The translations under genes were made by a program, and so were the position numbers. From NCBI RefSeq assembly GCF_001612785.1, contig NZ_BDBC01000028.1, positions 1 through 49,525 of the forward strand: a DNA stretch of 49,525 nt. Direction: 5' to 3'. This DNA is from Nocardia beijingensis NBRC 16342. GTDB lineage: Bacteria > Actinomycetota > Actinomycetes > Mycobacteriales > Mycobacteriaceae. The notes beneath the pieces are model-generated. The model did no database searches, was not told the DNA's origin, and worked only from the letters and a program-made list of their open reading frames with translations. Below, piece by piece: positions 18,835 to 26,646 of this stretch (position 1 is the first letter of the stretch; every line of letters begins with the position of its first letter).

Positions 18835-19952
18835 GATCTGACGTGTCACCGCGTGGCCGGGTCAGCAGTCTGCTGCCCGATTTTCCCTGGGACACCATCG
18901 CTTCGGTGAAGGCTCGGGCGGCCGCCCATCCCGGCGGGATCGTCGATCTGTCCGTCGGCACCCCGGTCGACCCGGTCGACCCGCTGATCCGGACGGCGCT
19001 GAACTCCGTCGCGACGGTCCCCGGTTACCCGACCACGCATGGCACCCCCGAGCTCCGCGCGGCCGCGGTCGACGCGCTGAAGCGGCGCTACGGGATCACC
19101 GGACTGGAGCCCGCGGCCGTGCTGCCCGCGATCGGCACGAAAGAGCTGATCGCGGGGCTGCCCCGGCTGTTGGGACTCGGCGCGGGCGACCTGGTCGTCA
19201 TCCCCGAGGTCGCCTATCCCACCTACGAGGTCGGCGCGCTGCTGGCGGGCGCGCAGGTGCTGCGCGCGGACGGACTCACCCGGCTCGGTCCGCAGACGCC
19301 CGCGCTGATCTACGTGAACTCGCCGTCCAATCCCACCGGCCGGGTGCTCGGCGTCGAACATCTGCGCAAGGTGGTCGCCTTCGCCAGGGAGCGCGACGTG
19401 ATCGTCGCCTCCGACGAGTGCTACCTGGGCCTGACCTGGGAAGGGCGCGGCGTCTCCGTGCTCGACCCCGAGGTGTGCGACGGCGACCACACCAACCTGC
19501 TGGCCGTGCATTCGCTGTCCAAGACCTCCAATCTGGCCAGCTACCGCGCCGGATTCGTGACGGGCGACCCGGAGCTGGTCGCGGAACTGCTCGAAGTGCG
19601 CAAGCACGCGGGCATGATGGTGCCGTTCCCGATCCAGGCCGCGATGACCGCCGCGCTCAGCGACGACGCCCACGAGGCGCGCCAGCGGGAGCGCTACCGC
19701 GCCCGCCGCGACGTGTTGCGGAAGGCGCTGGAAGCGGCGGGTTTCCGGATCGATCACTCCGAGGCGGGCCTGTATCTGTGGTCGACGCGCGGCGAGCCGT
19801 GCCGTACCACGCTGGAGTGGCTCGCCGCCCGCGGCATCCTCGCCGCGCCCGGCGACTTCTACGGCCCCGGCGCGAGCGAGCACGTGCGGATCGCGCTGAC
19901 CGCGACCGACGAGCGGATCGCGGCGGCGGCCGAACGGCTGACCGCGGGCTGA
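18831..19952 (+). CDS. dapC: N-succinyldiaminopimelate aminotransferase DapC
   Basis: PLP-dependent class I/II aminotransferase of 373 residues. It converts N-succinyl-2-amino-6-ketopimelate and glutamate to N-succinyl-LL-diaminopimelate, in the succinylase branch of DAP and lysine synthesis. The PLP lysine is Lys231 in SLSKTSNLASYRAGF. SPSNPTG and SDECYLG are the other active-site motifs, and DLSVGTPVDPVDPLI is typical of actinobacterial DapC. Start choice: GTG at 18831 overlaps the fdxC stop; GTG at 18843 is an alternative four codons in. DapD and DapE, which act before and after it, are at 27-29 kb in this window. Confidence 0.93.
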   Translation: MRSDVSPRGRVSSLLPDFPWDTIASVKARAAAHPGGIVDLSVGTPVDPVDPLIRTALNSVATVPGYPTTHGTPELRAAAVDALKRRYGITGLEPAAVLPAIGTKELIAGLPRLLGLGAGDLVVIPEVAYPTYEVGALLAGAQVLRADGLTRLGPQTPALIYVNSPSNPTGRVLGVEHLRKVVAFARERDVIVASDECYLGLTWEGRGVSVLDPEVCDGDHTNLLAVHSLSKTSNLASYRAGFVTGDPELVAELLEVRKHAGMMVPFPIQAAMTAALSDDAHEARQRERYRARRDVLRKALEAAGFRIDHSEAGLYLWSTRGEPCRTTLEWLAARGILAAPGDFYGPGASEHVRIALTATDERIAAAAERLTAG

Positions 19953-20002
19953 CGCCTGCGTCGCCCGGCTCCGGCGAGCGCAGCAACGCTCAGGGGGCTG
20001 GT

Positions 20003-20024
20003 CGCCGCACCACGTTGTGCGGCG
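20003..20024 (+). terminator. Hairpin between dapC and pruA
   Basis: CGCCGCAC and GTGCGGCG form a perfect 8-bp stem with a 6-nt loop, 50 bp after the dapC stop and 47 bp before pruA. No U-tract follows. Confidence 0.55.
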
Positions 20025-20071
20025 GCGTGTCGGCGTACGCGTCGGCCGTGCCCGGCGAGCTAGCCTGAGGT

Positions 20072-21706
20072 ATGGACGCTGTCACGGTTGTCCCTACGCC
20101 CGCCAACGAACCGGTGCACTCCTACGCGCCCGGAAGTCCGGAACGGGAGCTACTGCTCGGCAAGCTCGCCGAGCTGTCCGCCGAGTCCGTCGACGTGCCG
20201 CTCGTGATCGGCGGCAAGCACCGGCCCGGTCTCGGCGAACGGCACGATATCGTCGCCCCGCACCGGCATCGGCACGTGCTGGGGACCTACACCCAGACCA
20301 CGCATTCGGAAGCGCACGCGGCCATCGACGCCGCGACGGCCGCCGCCCCGGGCTGGCGGGCGCTGCCGTTCGAGGAGCGCGCCGCGGTGCTGCTGCGCGC
20401 CGCGGACCTGCTGGCCGGGCCGTGGCGGGAGACGATCGCCGCGGCCACCATGCTCGGGCAGTCCAAATCGGCACAGCAGGCCGAGATCGACGCGCCGTGC
20501 GAACTGGTCGACTTCTGGCGCTTCAACGTCGCGTTCGCGCGGGAGATCCTGGAGCAGCAGCCCCGCTCCAGCGCCGGGGTGTGGAACCGGATGGACTATC
20601 GGCCGCTGGAAGGGTTCGTCTACGCCATCACGCCGTTCAACTTCACCGCCATCGCCGGGAATCTCCCGACCGCGCCCGCGCTGATGGGCAACACGGTGGT
20701 GTGGAAGCCGTCGCCGACGCAGACGCTGTCGGCCTTCCACACGATGCGGCTGCTGGAGGCGGCGGGCCTGCCGCCCGGCGTGATCAACATGGTCACCGGC
20801 GACGGGGCGCAACTGTCGGAGGTGGCCTTGGCCGATCCGCGGCTGGCCGGCATCCATTTCACCGGTTCCACCACGACGTTCCAGTATCTCTGGCAGCAGG
20901 TCGGCGCGAATATCGGTCGCTACCACGGCTATCCGCGCTTGGTGGGGGAGACCGGAGGCAAGGACTTCATCGTCGCGCACTCCTCGGCGGACCCCGGCGC
21001 GCTGCGCGCCGCCCTGATTCGCGGCGCCTACGAGTACCAGGGCCAGAAGTGCTCGGCGGCTTCGCGCGCCTATATCGCGCGGTCGGTCTGGCGCGCGATG
21101 GGTGATGATTTCCTGCACGACGCCGACGGGCTGACCTACGGCGACGTGGCGGATCTGTCGAATTTCGGTGGGGCGCTGATCGATCGGCGCGCCTACGACA
21201 AGAACGCGGCGGCCATCCGGCGCGCCGCCGACGCGGGCGTCGCCATCCCGGTCGGCGGGACCTACGACGACAGCGAGGGCTGGTTCGTCCGGCCGACGGT
21301 GTTCCTGACCGACAACCCGCACGACGAATCGTTCGCCACCGAGTACTTCGGGCCGATCCTCTCGGTGTACGTCTACGACGACACCCAACCGGGCGCCTAC
21401 AGCGCCATACTCGCCGAAGTCGAGTCGGCGGCGCCCTACGCGCTGACCGGCGCGGTGTTCGCGCAGGACCGGTTCGCGATCGAACAGGCCGACGCCGCAT
21501 TGCGTTTCGCGGCGGGCAACTTCTACGTCAACGACAAGCCCACGGGCGCTGTGGTGGGGCAGCAGCCGTTCGGCGGGGCACGCGCCTCCGGCACCGACGA
21601 CAAGGCGGGCTCGCCGTTGAACCTGCTGCGCTGGGTCGCGCCGCGGACGATCAAGGAGACGTTCGTGCCGCCCGTCGACTACCGCTACCCGCACATGGAC
21701 CGGTGA
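20072..21706 (+). CDS. pruA: Delta-1-pyrroline-5-carboxylate dehydrogenase
   Basis: NAD-dependent aldehyde dehydrogenase of 544 residues that oxidises glutamate semialdehyde (from P5C) to glutamate, the second step of proline breakdown. Catalytic Cys327 is in GQKCSAASR and the general-base Glu in GETGGKDF. ITPFNFTAIAGNLPTAPALMGNTVVWKPS and HFTGSTTTFQYL are diagnostic of the P5C dehydrogenase subgroup. Length equals Rv1187 (543). The sequence TAGCCT (20061-20066) lies 5 bp before the ATG, suggesting a -10 element and a leaderless transcript. In mycobacteria proline dehydrogenase (putA/pruB) follows directly; here it does not, and the convergent DUF2236 gene begins with no gap. Confidence 0.95.
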   Translation: MDAVTVVPTPANEPVHSYAPGSPERELLLGKLAELSAESVDVPLVIGGKHRPGLGERHDIVAPHRHRHVLGTYTQTTHSEAHAAIDAATAAAPGWRALPFEERAAVLLRAADLLAGPWRETIAAATMLGQSKSAQQAEIDAPCELVDFWRFNVAFAREILEQQPRSSAGVWNRMDYRPLEGFVYAITPFNFTAIAGNLPTAPALMGNTVVWKPSPTQTLSAFHTMRLLEAAGLPPGVINMVTGDGAQLSEVALADPRLAGIHFTGSTTTFQYLWQQVGANIGRYHGYPRLVGETGGKDFIVAHSSADPGALRAALIRGAYEYQGQKCSAASRAYIARSVWRAMGDDFLHDADGLTYGDVADLSNFGGALIDRRAYDKNAAAIRRAADAGVAIPVGGTYDDSEGWFVRPTVFLTDNPHDESFATEYFGPILSVYVYDDTQPGAYSAILAEVESAAPYALTGAVFAQDRFAIEQADAALRFAAGNFYVNDKPTGAVVGQQPFGGARASGTDDKAGSPLNLLRWVAPRTIKETFVPPVDYRYPHMDR

Positions 21707-22570
21707 TCACACCAACGGTTTGCCCTGCCGCAGGCGCCTGCGCAGGTCGAACAGGTAGGCGTTGAGCGGGAACATACGCGCCCCGTCCGGCAGCCGTCCG
21801 TGCACGGCTCCGATGACCCGCAGCAGCCGGTCCAACCGCCGCTGGTCGCGGTCGGTCCAGGTCATGCCCATCTCGTCACGCAGGTGCTGGGGAAGCAGGC
21901 CGGTGACGACGAAGCGCTGCAACCCGGCGAAGACCACCTGCACCGGTCGCGGCATCATCTTCAGGTCGATCAGGCCGTTGAAGTAGTCCCGCAACTCCGG
22001 CTCGATGCCGCGCTGTTTCAGGTTCTCATCCCAATACCGCTGGAACTCGGCGCGATTCGGCGGCCACATCTCCGGCCGCATCTGAAGGGTGGTGCCCAGT
22101 CGCGCGGCGTAGGCGTAGAAGGCGTCGGCGGCCGCGTCGTCCATCGGGCCGTGCATCCGGGTGTAGAGGTCATCGATGCCCCAGTACAGGCACGCGGCGA
22201 CCCACAGCTGGAGGTTCGGGTCGAAGGCGTTGTACTTGACCGGGCTCGCGGCCGTGGAGCGCACCGACCGGTGCGACACGTTGACGGCCTCGCGGTAGGC
22301 GTCGCGTTCCTCGTCCGACCCGAGCAGCGCCACGGCGATGTAGGTCAGGGTGGTGCGCAGCCGCTTGATCGGATGCAGGGTGACCTTGCCGCTGTCGACG
22401 GTGCTCTCCAGCACGCCCCGGCCGACCGGGCGCAGGCTCAGCTGCATGATGACGTTGGCGGCGCCCCCGAGGAACGCGGCGATGCCGTCCACGTACTCCG
22501 CGGCCGTCTCGGGGGTGAGGGTCCGGCTCGGATCCGGTTCGTGCTCGGCGGTGCGCAGCGGCGCGGTCAT
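21707..22570 (-). CDS. MpaB-family (DUF2236) oxygenase-like protein, copy 1
   Basis: Predicted heme-dependent oxygenase-like protein of 287 residues in the DUF2236 family, whose known members include latex-clearing protein Lcp and fungal MpaB. Family landmarks: ANVIMQLSLRPVGRGVLESTVDSG (about 38-61), HPIKRLRTTLTYI, EAVNVSHRSVRS with the conserved His expected near the heme, and YNAFDPNLQLWVAACLYWG. No signal peptide or membrane helix is obvious, so it is probably cytosolic. The substrate is unknown. A close paralogue lies at 24193-25044. Both begin after the same sequence, GAGGTCGACGATGACC, and both have a TGAGA-N17-TCTCA dyad upstream. The stop codon abuts the pruA stop. A divergent TetR gene follows upstream and is the likely regulator. 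Confidence 0.85.
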   Translation of the reverse strand: MTAPLRTAEHEPDPSRTLTPETAAEYVDGIAAFLGGAANVIMQLSLRPVGRGVLESTVDSGKVTLHPIKRLRTTLTYIAVALLGSDEERDAYREAVNVSHRSVRSTAASPVKYNAFDPNLQLWVAACLYWGIDDLYTRMHGPMDDAAADAFYAYAARLGTTLQMRPEMWPPNRAEFQRYWDENLKQRGIEPELRDYFNGLIDLKMMPRPVQVVFAGLQRFVVTGLLPQHLRDEMGMTWTDRDQRRLDRLLRVIGAVHGRLPDGARMFPLNAYLFDLRRRLRQGKPLV

Positions 22571-22618
22571 CGTCGACCTCGTCTTTCGTATCCGCCCGAT
22601 CCCCGGAGGATCGGTCGA

Positions 22619-22645
22619 TGAGAAGATTATGTCCTAACCCTCTCA
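22619..22645. promoter_or_regulatory. Candidate TetR operator, site 1
   Basis: TGAGA (22619-22623) and TCTCA (22641-22645) are perfect inverted arms separated by 17 bp. The site lies 49 bp upstream of oxygenase-like copy 1 and 95 bp upstream of the divergent tetR start. A dyad with the same arms and the same 17-bp spacer stands before copy 2. That the linked TetR protein binds both is inference. Confidence 0.5.
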
Positions 22646-22740
22646 TCGACTCGGGGGCCTGTCAATCGGACTGAGGCGGCGGTGATGATGTGCGATGCTG
22701 AAAGTGTCATCGTGTCGCCGTCGCGGATAGGGTTGAAGGT

Positions 22741-23373
22741 ATGGCCAGGCTGACCAGACTGCTGCCGCTGGTGCGCAGCACTGCCCCGGAGGATCGCAAC
22801 CAGGCGCGCGTGCTCGACGCGGCGCTGCTGGCGTTCCTCGACTTCGGCATCAAGCGAACCAGCATGGTGGAAGTGGCCCGCCGCGGCGGATTGTCCCTGG
22901 CCACCCTCTACCGCCGCTTCGCGAGCAAGTCCGATCTGATCATGGCCGTGGGGCTGCGGCAGACGCGCGAGTTCATCGAGGAGGTCGACGCCGCGCTCCA
23001 GCGCCAGGTCGACCGGGACGCCGGCGCCGAGGAACAGATCGTCGAGCTGTTCGCCGCGTTCATCAACGGGTTGCGCGGCAACCAGCTGATCCACCGGCTG
23101 CTGGCCACCGAACCCGAACTCGTGCTGCCCTACCTGACCACCCAGGGCGCGCCGGTCATCGAACTCGGCCGGGATTACCTCGCGGAGTTCATCACGCGCT
23201 TGCAGCGGGAGGGCAAGCTGCCCGAATACGATCCGGAGCCGTTGGCCGAGATGATCGCGCGCACCGCGCTGTCACTGGCGCTGACGCCGCAGACCGTCAT
23301 CCCGCTCGGCGACGACGCGGCGATCCGGCAGTTCGCACGCGACCACGTGGTGGTGTCCTTCCGCGTGCGCTGA
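22741..23373 (+). CDS. TetR-family transcriptional regulator
   Basis: Repressor-type protein of 210 residues. The N-terminal helix-turn-helix is canonical (ARVLDAALLAFLDFGIKRTSMVEVARRGGLSLATLYRRFASKSDLI, about 21-66). The C-terminal ligand and dimerisation domain is all-helical and not assignable to a ligand class. TAGGGT (22728-22733) lies 7 bp before the ATG, consistent with a -10 box and a leaderless mRNA. It is divergent from oxygenase-like copy 1 and ends 1 bp before the convergent serine-hydrolase-like gene. The paired dyads before both oxygenase genes make these its probable targets. Autoregulation is possible, since site 1 is in the shared intergenic region. Confidence 0.9.
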   Translation: MARLTRLLPLVRSTAPEDRNQARVLDAALLAFLDFGIKRTSMVEVARRGGLSLATLYRRFASKSDLIMAVGLRQTREFIEEVDAALQRQVDRDAGAEEQIVELFAAFINGLRGNQLIHRLLATEPELVLPYLTTQGAPVIELGRDYLAEFITRLQREGKLPEYDPEPLAEMIARTALSLALTPQTVIPLGDDAAIRQFARDHVVVSFRVR

Positions 23374-23374
23374 C

Positions 23375-24094
23375 TCAGCGGTGCAGCGGCAGGCCGAACA
23401 GCATGGCTCCGAGCGCGGCCATGACGTCCGCGGTCTGCTCGGCCGCGGTGCCGCGGGTGTGCGCGGTCACCGCGAAACCCGGACCGAAGGACGTCGAGGC
23501 GACCTCGGGCTCGCCGAAATCCGACCAGCCCCACTTGGTGCCCTGCACGAACGGCCACCGGGCGGTGCCCCAGTCCTGTTCGGTGCCGTCTTGCGCCGTC
23601 GATCCCGCGGCGGCCATCCATTCGAAGATCGGCGATCCGGGATCGGTGCGCAGTTTGGTGGCCAGGAAGTCGGACACGTTCGCGGTGCTGGTCGCCCCGG
23701 CGCCCCAGTCGGGGCCGGGCACGGTCTCGGCGAGTCCGTATTCGGCGGCGACGGCCGCGATGGCCTGGGGATACTTGGCCTCCATCGCGGTCGCGGCCCC
23801 GTCATCGGAGTAGCGGATCATTCGCTCGCCCAGCATGCGGTCCTCGGGCGAGCCGTCGCCGTGGCGCAAGGCGTAGTCGGCGAGGAAGAGTTTGGCCAAT
23901 GACAGGCTCGAGCGTGACTCGTGCTCGTTCGGGGTGCCCCAGCCGATGCCGACCACGGTGCGCACGGAGATCGACGTGCGCGGAGGCACTGCGGCGACCT
24001 CGGTTTCGGCCGAGTCGTCGGCACCGGCGACCGGCGCGGACAGCGCCACGAACACGCAGGCGATCAGCCCGGTCAACGTCGTTCGATAGCCCAT
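23375..24094 (-). CDS. Secreted serine beta-lactamase/DD-peptidase-like protein
   Basis: Exported protein of 239 residues with a clear signal peptide (basic MGYRTTL, hydrophobic core, cleavage near VAGADD). The ATG at 24094 has a near-perfect AGGAGGAGACG site, so the open frame upstream to 24691 is not used. Motifs resemble the penicillin-recognising serine hydrolase fold: SLAK in SSLSLAKLFLADYAL (SxxK position), YSDDGAATAM (SDN position, with Asp for Asn) and GTKWGW (KTG position, altered). The departures at two of three motifs argue against an efficient beta-lactamase. It may be a degenerate or specialised envelope hydrolase. It lies 98 bp downstream of oxygenase-like copy 2 on the same strand, so they might share a transcript. 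Confidence 0.65.
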   Translation of the reverse strand: MGYRTTLTGLIACVFVALSAPVAGADDSAETEVAAVPPRTSISVRTVVGIGWGTPNEHESRSSLSLAKLFLADYALRHGDGSPEDRMLGERMIRYSDDGAATAMEAKYPQAIAAVAAEYGLAETVPGPDWGAGATSTANVSDFLATKLRTDPGSPIFEWMAAAGSTAQDGTEQDWGTARWPFVQGTKWGWSDFGEPEVASTSFGPGFAVTAHTRGTAAEQTADVMAALGAMLFGLPLHR

Positions 24095-24192
24095 CGTCTC
24101 CTCCTGGCCGGTGGCGCCGGATCGCGTCGGATGGCGATCAGCAGTACGAGATGCGATTGCCCAGTGATAACTGTGGTGAAACGACGGCCGCT

Positions 24193-25044
24193 TCAGACCA
24201 GGCGGAGCCCGAGGCGGCGCCGGACACGCATATCCAGCAGATAGGCGTTCAGCGGGAACGCGCGGATCGGTCGCGGAAGCCGGGACTGGGTGGCGCCGAC
24301 GGCGCGCAGGATGTGGCCGAGCACGCGTTCGTCGCGGTCGGTCCAGGTCATCCCCATCTCGTCGCGCAGATGCGCGGGCAGCAAACCCGTCACGAAGAAG
24401 CGGTGCAGGCGCCCGAGGGCCAGCTGTGCGGGCCGCGGCAGCATGCGCAGGTCGATGAGATCGTCGAAATAGGCCCGGATCGTCGGGTCGATGCTGGTGT
24501 CGGCGAGATGGGCGGCCCAATACTCGGCGAAGGCGCGGCGGTCGGCGGGCCACATCGACTCGGGCATCTGGAGGGTGGTGCCGAGCCGGGCGCCGAGGCG
24601 GTGGAATGCCTCGGCCGTCGCCTCGTCCATCGGGCCGTGCATGCGCTCGTAAAGATCCCGCGCTCCCCAATGCAGGCAGGCCGCGACCCACAGTTGCAGC
24701 GCGGGATCGAAGGCGTTGTAGCGCACCGGGCTGGAGTCTGTGGAACGCACCTGGCGATGCGCGACGTTCACCGCCTCGCGGTAGGCGGCGCGTTCTTCGT
24801 CGGTGCCGAGCATCGCCACGGCGAGGTAGGTCAACGTGGTGCGCAGCCGTTTGACCGGATGCAACATCACATTCCCGCTGTCGACGGTGCTCTCCAGCAC
24901 GCCGTAGCCGACCGGAGGGGTGCTCAGCTGCATGATGACGTTCGCGACGCCGCCGAACAGGCCCGCGACGCCGTCGATGTAGTGCCCGATGTCGAAGGAA
25001 TCCGGCGGTTCGGGACGATGCGTCGCGGGAAGTGGCCTGGTCAT
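24193..25044 (-). CDS. MpaB-family (DUF2236) oxygenase-like protein, copy 2
   Basis: Paralogue of 21707-22570, 283 residues from the ATG at 25044. More than half of positions match copy 1 by eye, including ANVIMQLS, GVLESTVDSG, HPVKRLRTTLTYLAVA, EAVNVAHRQVRST, YNAFDPALQLWVAACLHWG and LRDEMGMTWTDRDERVL. The same GAGGTCGACGATGACC sequence surrounds its start, which argues for this ATG over the frame's earlier start at 25116. Family knowledge suggests a b-type heme and an oxidative reaction; the substrate is unknown. Divergence is greatest at the N-terminus and between residues 175 and 195, so the copies may differ in substrate. The candidate operator begins 17 bp upstream of the start, where it would block initiation. 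Confidence 0.85.
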   Translation of the reverse strand: MTRPLPATHRPEPPDSFDIGHYIDGVAGLFGGVANVIMQLSTPPVGYGVLESTVDSGNVMLHPVKRLRTTLTYLAVAMLGTDEERAAYREAVNVAHRQVRSTDSSPVRYNAFDPALQLWVAACLHWGARDLYERMHGPMDEATAEAFHRLGARLGTTLQMPESMWPADRRAFAEYWAAHLADTSIDPTIRAYFDDLIDLRMLPRPAQLALGRLHRFFVTGLLPAHLRDEMGMTWTDRDERVLGHILRAVGATQSRLPRPIRAFPLNAYLLDMRVRRRLGLRLV

Positions 25045-25061
25045 CGTCGACCTCGCAGTGC

Positions 25062-25088
25062 TGAGAAAGCTGTACACCAACGTTCTCA
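25062..25088. promoter_or_regulatory. Candidate TetR operator, site 2
   Basis: TGAGA (25062-25066) and TCTCA (25084-25088), 17-bp spacer, identical in arms and spacing to site 1. Here the arms extend to 6 bp (TGAGAA/TTCTCA). It sits 17 bp upstream of oxygenase-like copy 2 and 93 bp upstream of the divergent fadD36 gene. Confidence 0.5.
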
Positions 25089-25181
25089 CCACGTCAGCGC
25101 GAGTGTCAACCGTCATACTCGGCGCCGCTTCGCGCGGGACGCCGCGACGCCGCCGCGAATCCGGCGAAGTAGCGTGAGCGA

Positions 25182-26600
25182 ATGCCGTTCGGTCCGCCGC
25201 TGCTGCTCAGCTCCCTGAACCCGCTCGCCGTCGCAGGCGGAGCGGACATCCCCGACGCCGTCACCATCGACGGAACCACCCTCTCGCGCAGCGATCTGCT
25301 CGGCGCGGCCACATCGGTGGCCGAGCGCGTCGCGGGCGCGCAACGGGTGGCGGTGCTGGCCGAGCCCACCGTGCGGACCGTGCTCGCGGTGGTGGGTTGC
25401 CTCATCGCGGGCGTCACGGTGGTGCCGGTGCCCCCGGATAGCGGAACCACGGAACGGGCGCACATCCTGGCCGATTCGGGTGCTCAGGCGTGGTTGGGGA
25501 AAGCGCCGGAGGAAGCCTCGCTGCCCGTGGTGCCGGTGCGGCTGCACGCCAGGTCCTGGCACACCTATCCCGAACCCGATCCGGCCGGCACGGCTTTCGT
25601 CCTCTACACCTCGGGAACCACCGGCCTGCCCAAGGGGGTGATACTCAGCCGCGGCGCGATCGCCGCGGGTCTGGACGCCCTCGCCGAGGCATGGGCGTGG
25701 ACCGCGAGCGACACGCTGGTGCACGGGCTTCCGTTGTTCCATGTGCACGGGCTGATCCTCGGTCTGCTCGGTCCGCTGCGGGTGGGCAGTCCGCTGATCC
25801 ACACCGGCAAGCCGGCGCCGCAGGCGTACGCGGCGGCCAAGGGTTCGCTCTACTTCGGTGTGCCCACCGTGTGGTCGCGGGTGGTGGACGACCCCGACGC
25901 GGCGAAGCAATTGGCCGACGCGCGGCTGCTGGTCTCCGGTAGCGCTCCGCTGCCGGTGCCGGTGTTCGAGCGGCTGCGCGAGCTGACCGGGCACGCGCCG
26001 GTCGAGCGCTACGGCATGAGCGAAACCATGATCACGCTGTCCACCCGGGCCGACGGTGAGCGCAGGCCGGGCTGGGTCGGCACGCCGGTGCGGGGTGTGC
26101 GCACCAGGATCAGGGACGAGTCCGGGGCTCCGGTGCCGCACGACGGCGAGAGCATCGGCGCTCTGGAAGTGTCCGGGCCCATGCTGTTCGACGGCTACCT
26201 GAACCGCCCGGAGGCGACCGCGCAGAGCTGGACCGAGGACGGCTGGTTCCGGACCGGCGACGTCGCCGTCATCGACCAGGAAGGCTTCCACCGCATCGTC
26301 GGCCGGGAATCGGTGGATCTGATCAAGTCCGGTGGGTACCGGGTCGGCGCGGGCGAGGTGGAGACGGTGCTGCTCGGCCACCCCGCGGTGGCGGAGGCCG
26401 CGGTGGTCGGTCTGCCCGACGACGACCTCGGCCAGCGCATCACCGCGTTCGTCGTACTGCGGGATGCCGCGACCGAACGCGAGCTGATCGACCACGTGTC
26501 CGGGCAACTTTCGGTGCACAAACGCCCGCGCGAGATCCGCATGGTCGACGCGCTGCCCCGCAACGCCATGGGAAAGGTGCAGAAGAAGCAGCTCGGCTGA
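25182..26600 (+). CDS. fadD36: Acyl-CoA synthetase FadD36
   Basis: Adenylate-forming enzyme of 472 residues that activates a carboxylic acid to its CoA thioester through an acyl-AMP. The AMP-binding P-loop motif is YTSGTTGLPKG (about 143-153). VERYGMSET (A5), GWFRTGD (A7) and the C-terminal catalytic lysine region NAMGKVQKKQL (A10) are present. Its short length, close to M. tuberculosis FadD36 (473), and the syntenic position before the dap genes support that name. Relatives of this size group include malonyl-CoA synthetases (MatB), so a short or dicarboxylic acid substrate is possible. The upstream gap carries a candidate TetR site. Confidence 0.88.
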   Translation: MPFGPPLLLSSLNPLAVAGGADIPDAVTIDGTTLSRSDLLGAATSVAERVAGAQRVAVLAEPTVRTVLAVVGCLIAGVTVVPVPPDSGTTERAHILADSGAQAWLGKAPEEASLPVVPVRLHARSWHTYPEPDPAGTAFVLYTSGTTGLPKGVILSRGAIAAGLDALAEAWAWTASDTLVHGLPLFHVHGLILGLLGPLRVGSPLIHTGKPAPQAYAAAKGSLYFGVPTVWSRVVDDPDAAKQLADARLLVSGSAPLPVPVFERLRELTGHAPVERYGMSETMITLSTRADGERRPGWVGTPVRGVRTRIRDESGAPVPHDGESIGALEVSGPMLFDGYLNRPEATAQSWTEDGWFRTGDVAVIDQEGFHRIVGRESVDLIKSGGYRVGAGEVETVLLGHPAVAEAAVVGLPDDDLGQRITAFVVLRDAATERELIDHVSGQLSVHKRPREIRMVDALPRNAMGKVQKKQLG

Positions 26601-26609
26601 CCGTGGGGA

Positions 26610-26640
26610 TTGACCTCGAGTTAAGTAGAGGTTCTACGGT
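26610..26640 (+). promoter_or_regulatory. SoxR/MerR-type promoter
   Basis: -35 TTGACC (26610-26615) and -10 TACGGT (26635-26640) are separated by 19 bp, the over-long spacer typical of MerR-family activation. The dyad CCTCGAGTTAAGTAGAGG (26614-26631) lies across the spacer and closely resembles the SoxR box CCTCAAGTTAACTTGAGG. The next ATG is 6 bp past the -10, so the transcript is probably leaderless. The regulator gene is not in this window. Confidence 0.65.
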
Positions 26641-26646
26641 CGGCGC

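Noticed and set aside
24095..24691. Long upstream extension of the serine-hydrolase-like gene
   Set aside because: It runs antiparallel in frame through oxygenase-like copy 2 and is Arg/Pro-rich. The strong AGGAGGAGACG before 24094 and the signal peptide fix the true start.
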